This document shows, piece by piece, positions 29,130-38,187 of a DNA stretch of 64,000 nt. The first letter of the stretch is position 1. Each line of letters opens with the position of its first letter. The DNA is from Candidatus Saccharicenans sp. Lineage in GTDB: Bacteria > Acidobacteriota > Aminicenantia > Aminicenantales > Saccharicenantaceae. The notes under the pieces were generated by a model. That model had not been told where the DNA came from and searched no databases. It saw nothing but the letters and a program-made list of their open reading frames with translations. The translations under genes and the position numbers were made by a program. The stretch lies in assembly GCA_024653215.1 (NCBI GenBank), contig JANLFU010000011.1, positions 1 through 64,000 on the forward strand, written 5' to 3'.

Positions 29130-30152
29130 TTAGCTCCAGCTGGTCCTGGCCCTTCTGATCAAATAAAGGAAAAAGGGAATCCCCACCAGACTGGTCAGAA
29201 TTCCGACCGGAAATTCATAAGGAAAAAGAGTTCTGATCAGGTCATCGGCCAGGAGCATAAGGCTGGCTCCCAGTCCGGCCGAGACCGGAAGAACCAGCCG
29301 GTTGTCAGAGCCAACCAGGCCCCTGACCGCATGGGGCACGATGAGTCCAACCCAGCCAATTATTCCGGCAATGGCCACCACGGCCGAAGTGATTAGCGTG
29401 GCCAGGCAGATGACCAGAATCCTTTCTCTCTTGACGGCCAGGCCAAGGGACCTGGCTTCATCGTCGCTCAGGCTCAGGACATTTATCCGCCAGCCCAGTT
29501 TCAGCAGGAAGACCAGGCCAGCCAGAATTAACGGTGCCGACCAGGCCAGGTCGGGCCAGGTGGCCTGGGAAAAGCTTCCGAGGAGCCAGAAAAAGAGGGC
29601 CTGGAGGGCATAGGGACTGGCTATAAATTCCAAGGTTGACAGCAGTGCCTGGAAAAGGGCCGAAACAATTATTCCTGTCAGCAGAACCGCCACCAGGGTG
29701 TTCCTGGCCCCCTCGGAGATGGCCAGGACCAGAACCACGGCCAGCAGCCCGCAGGCAAAGGCCAGTATCTGGGGCGGGAAATTGCGGCTGAACAGAACCA
29801 TGGAAGCGGCTGCCCCAAAACCGGCCCCGAAAGACACGCCCAGTATGTATTCATTAACCAGGGGATTTCGGAAAATAGACTGCAGAGAAGCCCCGGAAAC
29901 AGAAAAGGCAGCCCCGGCCAGCAGGGCCAGCAGCACCCGGGGCAGCCTGATGTTAAAAATTATATTGGCCGCCGGGCTGGTCAACAGGTCGGCTGGACCT
30001 CCCGAAATCCTGGCCAGCAGAATTTCCAGCACTTCTCTCAGGGAAACCCGGAGAGTCCCAAGACATAAAGAAACAAACAGCAACAACAGTGGAAACAAAA
30101 TGGCTATATAAAGAATGGCCCTGTTTTTATTCTTGCTTTTTGAACCAGTCAT
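29130..30152 (-). CDS. FecCD-family ABC transporter permease (siderophore/heme/cobalamin type)
   Basis: Inner-membrane permease of 340 residues with about ten hydrophobic segments. Family marks are IFNIRLPRVLLALLAGAAFSVSGASLQSIFRNPLVNEYILG near residue 65, DDEARSLGLAV and GIIGWVGLIVPHAVRGLVGSDNR. It pairs with the adjacent ATPase and periplasmic binding protein. Its start overlaps the end of the binding-protein gene by 26 bases, which points to translational coupling. Substrate is not determined; no iron-box or cobalamin riboswitch was seen upstream. Confidence 0.92.
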   Translation of the reverse strand: MTGSKSKNKNRAILYIAILFPLLLLFVSLCLGTLRVSLREVLEILLARISGGPADLLTSPAANIIFNIRLPRVLLALLAGAAFSVSGASLQSIFRNPLVNEYILGVSFGAGFGAAASMVLFSRNFPPQILAFACGLLAVVLVLAISEGARNTLVAVLLTGIIVSALFQALLSTLEFIASPYALQALFFWLLGSFSQATWPDLAWSAPLILAGLVFLLKLGWRINVLSLSDDEARSLGLAVKRERILVICLATLITSAVVAIAGIIGWVGLIVPHAVRGLVGSDNRLVLPVSAGLGASLMLLADDLIRTLFPYEFPVGILTSLVGIPFFLYLIRRARTSWS

Positions 30153-31194
30153 GAGCTCTTATTTTAGCACACAGCTCCTGGAATAGCCCCGGTCGACCGT
30201 AAAAATGGGCGAAGATTTCATCCCCTGTTGCCATCATGGCCTGGCTGTCCGGTGGTCCGGAGTGAAGCAACTCGGACAGGTAAAGGCATTCTACCACCAC
30301 CAGGGCCGGGTCCCACCAGTACCAGAAGCCGAAGGTATAATAAACCTTTCTTTCCCGCACGGCCCGTATGCTCTGGAGCCGGGGGTCTTTTAGCACCGTA
30401 TCCACGGTTACCGTTCTTTCTTCGGGAAGATAGTTGCCATGAACCAGAATTATTTCAGGGTCCAGGGATAGCAATGTTTCCAGGTTGAGCACCGTTGTAT
30501 CCGAACCCTGATAAACACCCCGGAAACGGCTGGCCAGGTTGCGCCCGCCAGCCAGGTCAACCGGCTCATAATTGACAGGAGAGCGCAAAAGAGAGCCCCA
30601 GAAACTGAGATAGACCAGCGGCCGTTCAGCCAGCGGTATTTTTTGGGACCGGTCCTTTATGTCCGCCAGCCGGGAACGCATATAATCGGTCAGGTCGCGG
30701 CCGCGTTTCTCGCTTCCGGTAATCCTGGCCAGGATCTCAATTTCGGCCAGGAGGTCATCTATCCTGCCGGCCGCGCTCAGACTGACCACCGGGCAGTTCA
30801 ATTTCCGGCTGAGGTTCCTGGATAGAGAAAATTCTGAAGGAGAAACCAGGACCAGGTCCGGTTCCAGTTGCAGTATGGCTTCCACCCTGGCGTCTTCACC
30901 CGTAACCGAAACCACCGGCAACCCGGATACACCGGGAAAAATTATGGGCATGAGGTGGTCGTAGCGCGCTGGAAAGCGGTCAACTGCCACCACCTTGTCC
31001 TGCTGATTTAGAGCCACCAGGATTCTGAGCAGCTCGGGCTGAAGGCAGACTATTCTCTCCACCCTGGCCGGTATCCGGACCTGGCGCCCGAGACTGTCTT
31101 TAACGGTAATCTGCGGCACACCCGGGCTCGAAGTTCCAGATATTACTAAGACGATAATTAGCAGTGATAAAAGAATCCGCCTTGAAACTACCAC
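30127..31194 (-). CDS. Periplasmic substrate-binding protein of the BtuF/FecB type
   Basis: A 355-residue class III periplasmic binding protein. A signal peptide (ILLSLLIIVLVISGTSSPG) is followed by ITVKDSLGRQVRIPARVERIVCLQPELLRILVAL, the standard opening of the family, and by LEPDLVLVSP and KKVYYTFGFWYWWDP-like segments in the ligand cleft (VRERKVYYTFGFWYWW). It lacks a lipobox cysteine. It delivers the ligand (an iron complex, heme or corrinoid) to the downstream FecCD permease. Start is GTG at 31194, with GAGGGGAG well placed. Confidence 0.9.
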   Translation of the reverse strand: MVVSRRILLSLLIIVLVISGTSSPGVPQITVKDSLGRQVRIPARVERIVCLQPELLRILVALNQQDKVVAVDRFPARYDHLMPIIFPGVSGLPVVSVTGEDARVEAILQLEPDLVLVSPSEFSLSRNLSRKLNCPVVSLSAAGRIDDLLAEIEILARITGSEKRGRDLTDYMRSRLADIKDRSQKIPLAERPLVYLSFWGSLLRSPVNYEPVDLAGGRNLASRFRGVYQGSDTTVLNLETLLSLDPEIILVHGNYLPEERTVTVDTVLKDPRLQSIRAVRERKVYYTFGFWYWWDPALVVVECLYLSELLHSGPPDSQAMMATGDEIFAHFYGRPGLFQELCAKIRAHDWFKKQE

Positions 31195-31248
31195 AGCACT
31201 CCCCTCTTATTTTATCGCCCGGTTAATGATTTGCCGGCTACCTTATTC

Positions 31249-33366
31249 TTATTTTTTCCCCTCCTCCAGGGCGGTCAGCAATTTTTCGACTGCCGGAATT
31301 ATGGCCAGCTGGCACTCGGCCTGAGGCTTTTTCAGCTCTTCCAGCAACTTCTTCTGTTTTTCCAGCCACTGGGCTCCCGGATTTTTCCTGGACTTTAAAT
31401 AAGACAGGGCTTCTGTCCCCATGGAAACCAGCCTGCTGAGGTTGTCGGCCAGGGGTTTGATTTCTTTCAGGACAGGAACTTCTTCGGCCAGCTCAGATAC
31501 CGGCGCGACCAGGCGGCCGAGTGGCAAGAAATAGTTATTTTTCAGAACCTCGGCTTTTTCCGGCTGCCGGGAGGACAGGTATTCTTCTACTCTCTTTCTA
31601 AAGTCTCGGGCCTCCAGCGATTCGGGAAAACAGCTATCCACGAACCTGGTCAGCGGGGCCAGTGAAGTGTATTTTCTACCCTGGCTGTGCCTGGCATATC
31701 CCTTGACCGGCTCTGATATTCTGGCCAAAGCCCGGAGAGCCGCCATTTCCTCAGTGCTGGCAGGAAACGAACCAACCAGCCGTCTTAACATCATGTCCTG
31801 GTTTCTGAGGTGCTGAACTCCGTGCTCTTCAAGTTGAACACTTATGACTCGAAGCCTTCGGTACATGTCCTCCACGTCCCTGATTTCCTGTGGCGACCAG
31901 AGCCTTTCGGCGATGGCCGCGGTGCGTGGCCAGATCCTGGAATCTACCGTTTCCGGCGAAACCAGCTCGGCCCACATCGTGGCCTCTCCACCCAGGATCA
32001 GTTTCTTTTCCTCCTCGGTCAGGGGCGAATCAGGCGGTATCGGGTCGTTGAGGTAATGGCGCTCGGCCGGTTCGCACAGGTCGATGTAATAGCCGTTGGA
32101 TAAAATTCCCTGGTAGCCCTTCCTGGCTCCGTCGACCAGGGCCTGGGTTCCTCGCCAGGACTGAATGACAATATCTTTCGGCAATCCTGGCTGATAAATC
32201 TCGTCCCAGCCGACCATCTTCTTGTTGTATTTGGTCAGAATCTTCAGGATTTGCAGGTTGAAATAGGCCTGGAGAGCATGATTATCGGCCAGGTTATGTT
32301 TCTTCATAAAGGCCTGGATTTGCGGATTTTCCTTCCAGTGGACGGCCTCCACCTCGTCTCCGCCAATGTGCAGGTAAGGATCGGGAAAAAGAGAAGCCAT
32401 TTCCTTGAAGAACTTGTCGAAAAATTTATAGGTGGCCGGATTGGCCGGGTTGAATACCGGGTGAAAAACTCCAAAACCCCGTTCTATGCGATAAGGTCCT
32501 GGGGCACTGGCATATTCCGGGTAGCCCACAAACCAGCTGGTGGAATGACCGGGGATGTCAAATTCAGGCATGACTCTTATTCCCAGGTCAGAAGCAAAGT
32601 TTATGATTTCCCTGACCTGTTCCTGGGTATAGTACAGGCCATCTGAACCCAGTTGATGAAGCCTGGGAAAAGTCCGGCTCTCGACCCGAAAACCCTGGTC
32701 TTCGCTCAGATGCCAGTGCAGAACATTGAGCTTGACCGCGGCCATGGCCAGCAGATTTCTTTTGATCACCTCCAGGGGCATAAAATGGCGGCAGGAATCT
32801 ATCAGGAGGCCTCTCCAGGTAAACCGGGGCCGGTCCTCTACCCGCCCGCAGGGAAAGTAATATCCCTGGTCATCGTAAGAAAGAAGTTGCAGCAGGGTTT
32901 CCAGGCCACGGAGGATGCCCAGGTCGGTCGGGGCTCGAAGGTCTATGCGCTCGGTTCCGATTTCAAGAAGGTAAGATTCGTCTTCATTGGGTACAAGCCG
33001 CCCGGCTCTTTCGTATTTATATAACAACCGCGCTTTAGGTCCGGGAGTCTGGTCAGCCAGAAAATCCTGCTCCAGAAACAAGCCAGTCCGGCCAGCCAGT
33101 CTGGACATGAACCTGGCTATCGCCTTGAACCCGCGACTTCCGGGTTGGTCCTGCCCGGCGGCATAGAATTTTTCATCGAGCCTGAACTTGCCCTGGGAGA
33201 GCTGGATCCTGGCCGGTACGGGCATCAGGGCCGGTCCCTGGTCGTCTTTTCCGGCAGGCCCCCTGCCCCCGGCTTCAGTGCTAAGTGGGAAAAAAATAAG
33301 CATGCCCAGAGCTACCGTTAATAAACTTACTGCCCTGATTACTTCTTTTCTAAAAAAGCCAGACAT
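31249..33366 (-). CDS. Secreted beta-N-acetylhexosaminidase, GH20
   Basis: A 705-residue exported enzyme that removes terminal GlcNAc or GalNAc. After a signal peptide (VIRAVSLLTVALGMLIFFPLSTEAGG) comes a GH20b-type N-terminal domain (about 50-170), then the TIM barrel starting FTWRGLLIDSCRHFMPLEVIKRNLLAMAAVKLNVLHWHLSEDQGFRVE. The catalytic Asp-Glu pair is in LHIGGDEVEAVHWK near residue 345. A C-terminal helical region of some 200 residues follows the barrel. I chose ATG 33366 because AGAGGAG lies just upstream; a start at 33399 would add 11 residues before the signal peptide. Natural targets would be chitin-derived or host/peptidoglycan-type glycans. Confidence 0.92.
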   Translation of the reverse strand: MSGFFRKEVIRAVSLLTVALGMLIFFPLSTEAGGRGPAGKDDQGPALMPVPARIQLSQGKFRLDEKFYAAGQDQPGSRGFKAIARFMSRLAGRTGLFLEQDFLADQTPGPKARLLYKYERAGRLVPNEDESYLLEIGTERIDLRAPTDLGILRGLETLLQLLSYDDQGYYFPCGRVEDRPRFTWRGLLIDSCRHFMPLEVIKRNLLAMAAVKLNVLHWHLSEDQGFRVESRTFPRLHQLGSDGLYYTQEQVREIINFASDLGIRVMPEFDIPGHSTSWFVGYPEYASAPGPYRIERGFGVFHPVFNPANPATYKFFDKFFKEMASLFPDPYLHIGGDEVEAVHWKENPQIQAFMKKHNLADNHALQAYFNLQILKILTKYNKKMVGWDEIYQPGLPKDIVIQSWRGTQALVDGARKGYQGILSNGYYIDLCEPAERHYLNDPIPPDSPLTEEEKKLILGGEATMWAELVSPETVDSRIWPRTAAIAERLWSPQEIRDVEDMYRRLRVISVQLEEHGVQHLRNQDMMLRRLVGSFPASTEEMAALRALARISEPVKGYARHSQGRKYTSLAPLTRFVDSCFPESLEARDFRKRVEEYLSSRQPEKAEVLKNNYFLPLGRLVAPVSELAEEVPVLKEIKPLADNLSRLVSMGTEALSYLKSRKNPGAQWLEKQKKLLEELKKPQAECQLAIIPAVEKLLTALEEGKK

Positions 33367-33405
33367 TTTTTTCTCCTCTGCTTTTGATATGACAGTCAAT
33401 TCAAA

Positions 33406-33440
33406 CCGCCGGCCAGAACCCGTCTGGCTCCGGCCGGCGG
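33406..33440 (-). terminator. Strong hairpin after Asp-box protein 2
   Basis: A 9-bp perfect GC stem (33406-33414 with 33432-33440, CCGCCGGCC/GGCCGGCGG), with a further small inner stem CCAGA/TCTGG, sits between the end of Asp-box gene 2 (stop at 33466) and the GH20 start. On the minus strand it is followed only by TTTGAATT, so it may be an inefficient terminator or an attenuator. Confidence 0.5.
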
Positions 33441-33465
33441 ACTGATACTTTTTTTCAAAGACCGG

Positions 33466-36400
33466 CTATTTATAAAGCGGGTCGGGATTGACCCTGATGG
33501 TCCGGCTCATAACCTCTCGACCGTCCACCATCAGGCTCACCCTGTAAAGACCGGGTTCAACCAGCCGGGCCCCCATGCGTCCAAAACCGAACTGGCCCGG
33601 GGCCTGGGTGCTCCTGCGGTTCAGTCCCCAGAATGCTTTCTGCAGGCCCGGAGAAACCGAGCCGTTAATTTCCTGGACCACTTCCCCCGCAACATCCTTT
33701 ATGACCAGCGTCAGCTTGGAAGCTTTGTTCTTGAGGTAATAATAAATATTAACTCCCACCGGGGGGTTGGGCGCGCTGGCGAATTCACCGTAGGACTGGC
33801 CGCGGCGGTCGAGCATCTGCCACAGGATGCCTTCCTGGACATCAAAAAGGTAAGCCTCCTTCTTTAGGTTCTCCTCTGTGAATTCCTTGAAGGGATAAAT
33901 ATCGGTCACATAGATTCCGCGGCCGTAGGTGGCGATCACCATCTCCCTGTCTCTTTTCTGGATGGCCAGGTCGTTGATGACCACATCCGGAACCTGCGGG
34001 CCGGTCCATCTCATCCAGTTCTTACCACGGTCGAAGGTAACATACAGGCCATAGTCGGTGGCCAGGTACAAGATATCAGGATTCTGCGGGTCCTCTTCAA
34101 TATCGTTGGCCGGGCTGTTCATTCCACCGGAGATGTCTTCCCAGGTCTTACCCAGGTCTCTGGTTACAAAAACGTAAGTTTTGTCTTCGTTGTGGGTGCG
34201 ATAACCGGAATAGATCACATAGCAGGTGTTGGTCTCGTGCTGGCTGGGCAGGACTCTCATCACCCAGCGGTCGTAGGGAATCAGGGCTCCCTTCACACCC
34301 GGCCTGGGCTTGCCCTTGGCGTCATAAAAATTGGCGGTCAGGTTGGTCCAGGTCTGGCCAAAATTGGTGCTGAGCTGCAGGTTGCCGTCGTCGGTTCCCG
34401 CCCAGTAGATTCCGGGCTTCTTCGGCGATTCGGCAAAGGTGTAAATCGTGGCATACTGCAGGTTGGTCTTCTTGGAAAGGTCAATTCTGGCCTTGTCCTG
34501 CTTGCTCAGGTCCGGGGAGATGGTCTCCCAGGTGTCCGGGTCACCGTGGCTCAGGGAACGGTGGACGAACTGCGAGCAGACAAAGACAATTCCCGGGTTG
34601 TGGGGTGAAAGGTAAATCGGGGCATCCCACTGGTACCTCTGGGCCGGGGCCCCGGCGGCTTCTTCTTCGGGGGTGTTGCGCCGGGCCAGGGAAATACTCT
34701 CTCCCGTTTTGAAATTCATTCTTCGAGAGGCGCCGAACTGACTCTCCCAGTAAATAAATTCCGGGTTCCACCAGTCGCGGACGACATAGAAACCATCGCC
34801 CGAGGGCAGGTATAACCAGTCGGCCGGATAAACACCGTTGGGATTGCGGTTACGGGACGGCCCGAACCAGCAGCCGTTGTCCTGGGTCCCGCCCATGACG
34901 TTGTAAGGAAGTTCATTGTCAACAGAAACATCATAGAACTGCTGGGCCGGGATGGTTTCTTTTTGCGACCAGTGCAGGCCGCCGTCCCAGGTCTCGCTGA
35001 CACCGCCATCGTTGGCGTTAAGGATGTGCTTGGAATTGAGGGGGTCGATCCAGACCGCCCTGGAATCAACGTGGCATTTCTTGTTGGCTTCCCAGTTGGC
35101 AAACTGGAAAGTCTTGCCGGCATCGCGGGAAATAACCGTCCGGGTTTCCGGGGCGATCAGGACCCTGTCGTCGTTAGGGTCAATCGTCAGGCGCCCGTAA
35201 TAGCCGGCTTCCACCTGGTTGACGATTTCGCTACCACCGCTCATCTTGTATTCGGTCATCCGCTGCCAGGTTTCTCCCTGGTCGTCGGAGCGATAGATTA
35301 CCCCGGCTTTCTTGACCGGTTCCAGGGGCTGAAGTGCTTCGGCATAGATCAGGTCCAGCAGGCAGCGGTTAAGGGTCTGATAGCGTCCCCGGGCCTGGTC
35401 ATAATCTCTGGCCAGAGCTTCCCCATCCTTCAGCAGGTCGAGGATATCTTTCCTGTCTTTGTAGACCGTCTTGGCTTTGCTCAGGACACCGGAAGGGTTA
35501 ATCTTGAGCTTGACCAGCAGGTTCGGGTCGCTGGACAGGATGGCCAGGTTATCCAGCAGGTAAGCTTCATCCTTGATGTATTTTTCATCATAGGTCAGGC
35601 TATCTTTGAAATCCTGTTTTACGGCCAACTGCTTTCGGTCCCTGACAGAAAAAGAGGCCGCATCAAAGCCGGGAGAATCAGCCAGCAGGGCGGTCAGAAC
35701 CAGTCGGTTCAGCCGGATAAGATCTTTTTCTCCTTCTTCAGCTTTCTTTAAGATTTTTTCTGTTTCTTCAACTGCCGGAAGGGCCACCTCATCTCTGGCA
35801 TAGGCTTTCCTGGCCGCAGCCAACAGGCCCTTCCAGTTAACCGCGGTTTTTTTCTGGAAATCGGGATCCCGGACCAGTTCGTTGAGCTTATTGACCAGGT
35901 CTTCAACCTTGTCGGCCTTGACATGTTCGAATTTTACAAACTTCAGGAACTCGGGCTTTATCTTGTAGTCCTTGAATTTATTTAAGTAATAACCATCGCG
36001 GAAAAGCGCCCTCTGGTTATAGACAGCCGCCCCTTCCCTTTCACTCAGGCCAAGGTTGACTTCTTCATCCAAGCGCAGGTAGACAATTTTGGGATTCTTT
36101 GGATAGATGGCCAGACCGTTGCGCCCGGTCTTCATCTGGCCGAGGTCCGGCAGGCCCGCGGTCAGCTTTTTCCAGGTCTGACCGCCATCGGTTGTCTTCC
36201 ACAGATGGTTGCCGGCCTGCCTGTCCAGGAAGGTCCAGGTACGCCGGTAAATCTTATAGGCCGCGGCAATGATGACGTCCGAGTTCCCGGGGTCCATGAC
36301 AAAGTCGCCAACCACCCGGTCTTTCAGGTCCAGGACCCTCTTCCAGGTCCGGCCCCCGTCGGTCGATTTATAAAGCCCGCGCTCACAATCCTGGTCGGTA

Positions 36401-36975
36401 TCGTCGTAGAGCTTGCCCTCGGCCGCCACGTAAACGATGTCCGGGTTCTTGGCATCCACCTCGATCTTGTTTATGAAAAAACTCTTCTCCAGCCCGACCT
36501 GGGTCCAGGTCTTTCCGGCATCGGTCGACTTCCAGACCCCGTTGCCGTGATAGGCTGCCCGGCTGTGGATCGGCTCCCCCGTTCCCAGGTAGAGAATATT
36601 GGGGTTGGAAGGGGCAATGGCCAGGTAGCCCATGCTCTGGTTCCCGTATTTTTCAAAAATGGGTTCAAAATGTATGCCACCGTCCACCGTTTTCCAGACT
36701 CCGCCCGAAGCAGTCAGCACGTAATAGGTCTGGCTCTGGCCCGGCGGAACGGCAAAGTTGGTGATGCGTCCCGAAAAGGGCCAGGGGCCGATATGTCTCC
36801 AGGTGAACAGTTCCAGGTCCTTGGCCGTAAGTGGAATTTTGTCCGAAAAGGCGGCTGGCTTTTGAGCCTCTTCCTTTTGAGGTGCTCCGCTCCCAATCAG
36901 TGGAAAAAGGAAAAGAAGCAGGAGCAATACCGAAAGAGTAACCTTTTTCCTCGTGGACTTTAACCTGGTTATCAT
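33466..36975 (-). CDS. Secreted Asp-box (sortilin/VPS10-like) protein, copy 2, with a large helical insertion
   Basis: At 1,169 residues this is the largest Asp-box protein here. Signal peptide KVTLSVLLLLLFLFPLIGSG. Propeller strands with Asp boxes run through most of the chain (STDAGKTW, STDGGRTW, TTDGGQTW, SDDQGETW, SRDAGKTF, TRDLGKTW, TFDRGKNW). Unlike copies 1 and 3 it carries about 230 mostly helical, Lys/Glu/Leu-rich residues (about 322-553) between the strand ending KIVYLRLDEEV and the Asp box SDDQGETW. A C-terminal beta-sandwich begins near residue 1040. AAGGAGGTCTT precedes ATG 36975. The gene follows the AlkD-like gene by 17 bases and is probably cotranscribed with it. Binding function only is inferred; no active-site residue is recognised. 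Confidence 0.85.
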   Translation of the reverse strand: MITRLKSTRKKVTLSVLLLLLFLFPLIGSGAPQKEEAQKPAAFSDKIPLTAKDLELFTWRHIGPWPFSGRITNFAVPPGQSQTYYVLTASGGVWKTVDGGIHFEPIFEKYGNQSMGYLAIAPSNPNILYLGTGEPIHSRAAYHGNGVWKSTDAGKTWTQVGLEKSFFINKIEVDAKNPDIVYVAAEGKLYDDTDQDCERGLYKSTDGGRTWKRVLDLKDRVVGDFVMDPGNSDVIIAAAYKIYRRTWTFLDRQAGNHLWKTTDGGQTWKKLTAGLPDLGQMKTGRNGLAIYPKNPKIVYLRLDEEVNLGLSEREGAAVYNQRALFRDGYYLNKFKDYKIKPEFLKFVKFEHVKADKVEDLVNKLNELVRDPDFQKKTAVNWKGLLAAARKAYARDEVALPAVEETEKILKKAEEGEKDLIRLNRLVLTALLADSPGFDAASFSVRDRKQLAVKQDFKDSLTYDEKYIKDEAYLLDNLAILSSDPNLLVKLKINPSGVLSKAKTVYKDRKDILDLLKDGEALARDYDQARGRYQTLNRCLLDLIYAEALQPLEPVKKAGVIYRSDDQGETWQRMTEYKMSGGSEIVNQVEAGYYGRLTIDPNDDRVLIAPETRTVISRDAGKTFQFANWEANKKCHVDSRAVWIDPLNSKHILNANDGGVSETWDGGLHWSQKETIPAQQFYDVSVDNELPYNVMGGTQDNGCWFGPSRNRNPNGVYPADWLYLPSGDGFYVVRDWWNPEFIYWESQFGASRRMNFKTGESISLARRNTPEEEAAGAPAQRYQWDAPIYLSPHNPGIVFVCSQFVHRSLSHGDPDTWETISPDLSKQDKARIDLSKKTNLQYATIYTFAESPKKPGIYWAGTDDGNLQLSTNFGQTWTNLTANFYDAKGKPRPGVKGALIPYDRWVMRVLPSQHETNTCYVIYSGYRTHNEDKTYVFVTRDLGKTWEDISGGMNSPANDIEEDPQNPDILYLATDYGLYVTFDRGKNWMRWTGPQVPDVVINDLAIQKRDREMVIATYGRGIYVTDIYPFKEFTEENLKKEAYLFDVQEGILWQMLDRRGQSYGEFASAPNPPVGVNIYYYLKNKASKLTLVIKDVAGEVVQEINGSVSPGLQKAFWGLNRRSTQAPGQFGFGRMGARLVEPGLYRVSLMVDGREVMSRTIRVNPDPLYK

Positions 36976-36992
36976 AAGACCTCCTTGAAATG

Positions 36993-37760
36993 TTATGCTT
37001 TTGTTATTTTCATAAAATAAGCCTTCCGTCCTGGCCTAAACTTTTCCAGGGCATACCTGACGGTTATCCTCGGGAGTTGCTTCCCGTATTTCAAAAGAAA
37101 TTTTTCCAGCAAATGGCCATCGGTTTTACCCGCTTCACGTAACAGCCAGCCGGCAGCCTTGGCCACCAGGTCGTCAGCTTTTTCAGCCGGGACCGCGGTG
37201 CGGACCATTTTGAAGACCAATCCAAGGTTTTTCCGTTCTCTGGGCAGCTTGACCAGCGTGACCAGAGCTGCCCGCCTGACGTAAACGCTCCTGTCACCGG
37301 CCCATTTTTCCAGAATTTTCAGTTGTCCCGGGTTTTTCCGGAACAATGGGCCGAGCACCTCCAGGGACAGGGTATCGATCAGGGCCCAGTTATCAAGGTA
37401 ACCTTTTTTCAGCCATGACCTGATCCTGCCCAGGCGGGCCCGGTTCAGTTCAGAACGGAAACGGCTCAGGAGAAGAAGTCCGCAGGACCGCGCTTCAAGT
37501 TCCGGCGCGGTCAACAGGCCCTCGGCCAGGTCCAGGGCCTGATCGATTGACCAGAATGGTTTGACCCGGTCGTGAATTTCTCGACTGAAGGCCCGAAGGT
37601 CAGCCGCTCGAATCCCAAAACATACAATTTTTTCCGGGAAAAATTTCTGGGTTGTCCGGGCCACTTCCGGGTCGGCCAGCTCCCGCAGTCGACTGACTAT
37701 CGCCTGCTGGATGGCCGGGACACTGGTCGGGTTGCTCTCAACAACAAACATCAGAATCAA
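36993..37760 (-). CDS. AlkD-like DNA alkylation repair protein (HEAT-like repeats)
   Basis: DNA glycosylase of the AlkD family, made of HEAT-like helical repeats, which removes N3- and N7-alkylated purines without base flipping. The 255-residue chain contains ADPEVARTTQKFFP, FGIRAADLRAFSREI, YLDNWALIDTLSLEVLGPLF and VYVRRAALVTLVKLPRER, all characteristic. The start is uncertain: TTG 37760 lies nine bases after a good -10 box, and ATG 37751 three codons later; neither has a Shine-Dalgarno sequence. It is first in a likely operon with the large Asp-box gene, an odd pairing. Confidence 0.85.
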   Translation of the reverse strand: MILMFVVESNPTSVPAIQQAIVSRLRELADPEVARTTQKFFPEKIVCFGIRAADLRAFSREIHDRVKPFWSIDQALDLAEGLLTAPELEARSCGLLLLSRFRSELNRARLGRIRSWLKKGYLDNWALIDTLSLEVLGPLFRKNPGQLKILEKWAGDRSVYVRRAALVTLVKLPRERKNLGLVFKMVRTAVPAEKADDLVAKAAGWLLREAGKTDGHLLEKFLLKYGKQLPRITVRYALEKFRPGRKAYFMKITKA

Positions 37761-37769
37761 ATCTGTTCC

Positions 37770-37798
37770 ATTTTATCCATTTGCCCCGGCCCTGGCAA
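37770..37798 (-). promoter_or_regulatory. Promoter of the AlkD-like gene, leaderless type
   Basis: Minus strand: TTGCCA (37793-37798), 17 bases, TAAAAT (37770-37775), then 9 bases to TTG 37760 or 18 bases to ATG 37751. No ribosome binding site. Confidence 0.65.
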
Positions 37799-37861
37799 TA
37801 AATAATTTAGTTTCCCGGCGAGGAAAAAAATAGAATTAATTTTCCAGAAAACAGCTCTTTT

Positions 37862-38077
37862 TTACTGTTCGGATTTCTTCCGGCCCAGGGTGGTGATTCC
37901 CAGAGGGACATAGAGCGGACAGAAACCAAACAGGCTGGTGGCCAGGAAAACTATGGCCACCACAACCAGAATATAGGCCAGCGTTCCTTTAACCACCCCG
38001 GCCAGAACCAGTATGGCCAGGATAACCGCCAGCAAGGTCCTGAGGGTGCGGTCCACAGCTCCCATGTTCTTTTTCAT
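37862..38077 (-). CDS. DUF2892-family small membrane protein (71 aa)
   Basis: A 71-residue inner-membrane protein of the DUF2892 (YgaP transmembrane-like) family. It opens MKKNMGAVDRTLRTLLAVILAILVLAG, has two hydrophobic helices, and shows the family ending FLATSLFGFCPLYVPLGI. The Cys in FGFCPLY is conserved in the family; in YgaP a similar module is fused to a rhodanese domain. Ribosome site AAGGAGG is well placed. It is divergent from the ArsC-like gene. Function unknown. Confidence 0.85.
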   Translation of the reverse strand: MKKNMGAVDRTLRTLLAVILAILVLAGVVKGTLAYILVVVAIVFLATSLFGFCPLYVPLGITTLGRKKSEQ

Positions 38078-38187
38078 TCTGCCCTCCTTGTTTTAATTAA
38101 TCTTAACCTTATGATAATAAAAAATTAATCTTATTGCCATATAAATAAAAAGGTGCGAAAATTGTCCGATAATATTCGAGCGAGTAA

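Noticed and set aside
31195-31248. Cobalamin riboswitch upstream of the BtuF-like gene
   Set aside because: Only about 54 bases lie between this gene and the GH20 gene, too short for a cobalamin riboswitch, and no B12-box-like segment was seen. Substrate is therefore left open.
34963-35751. A 262-codon open frame on the plus strand inside Asp-box copy 2
   Set aside because: It lies opposite an Asp-box protein region with clear motifs; the predicted product has no features of a real protein.
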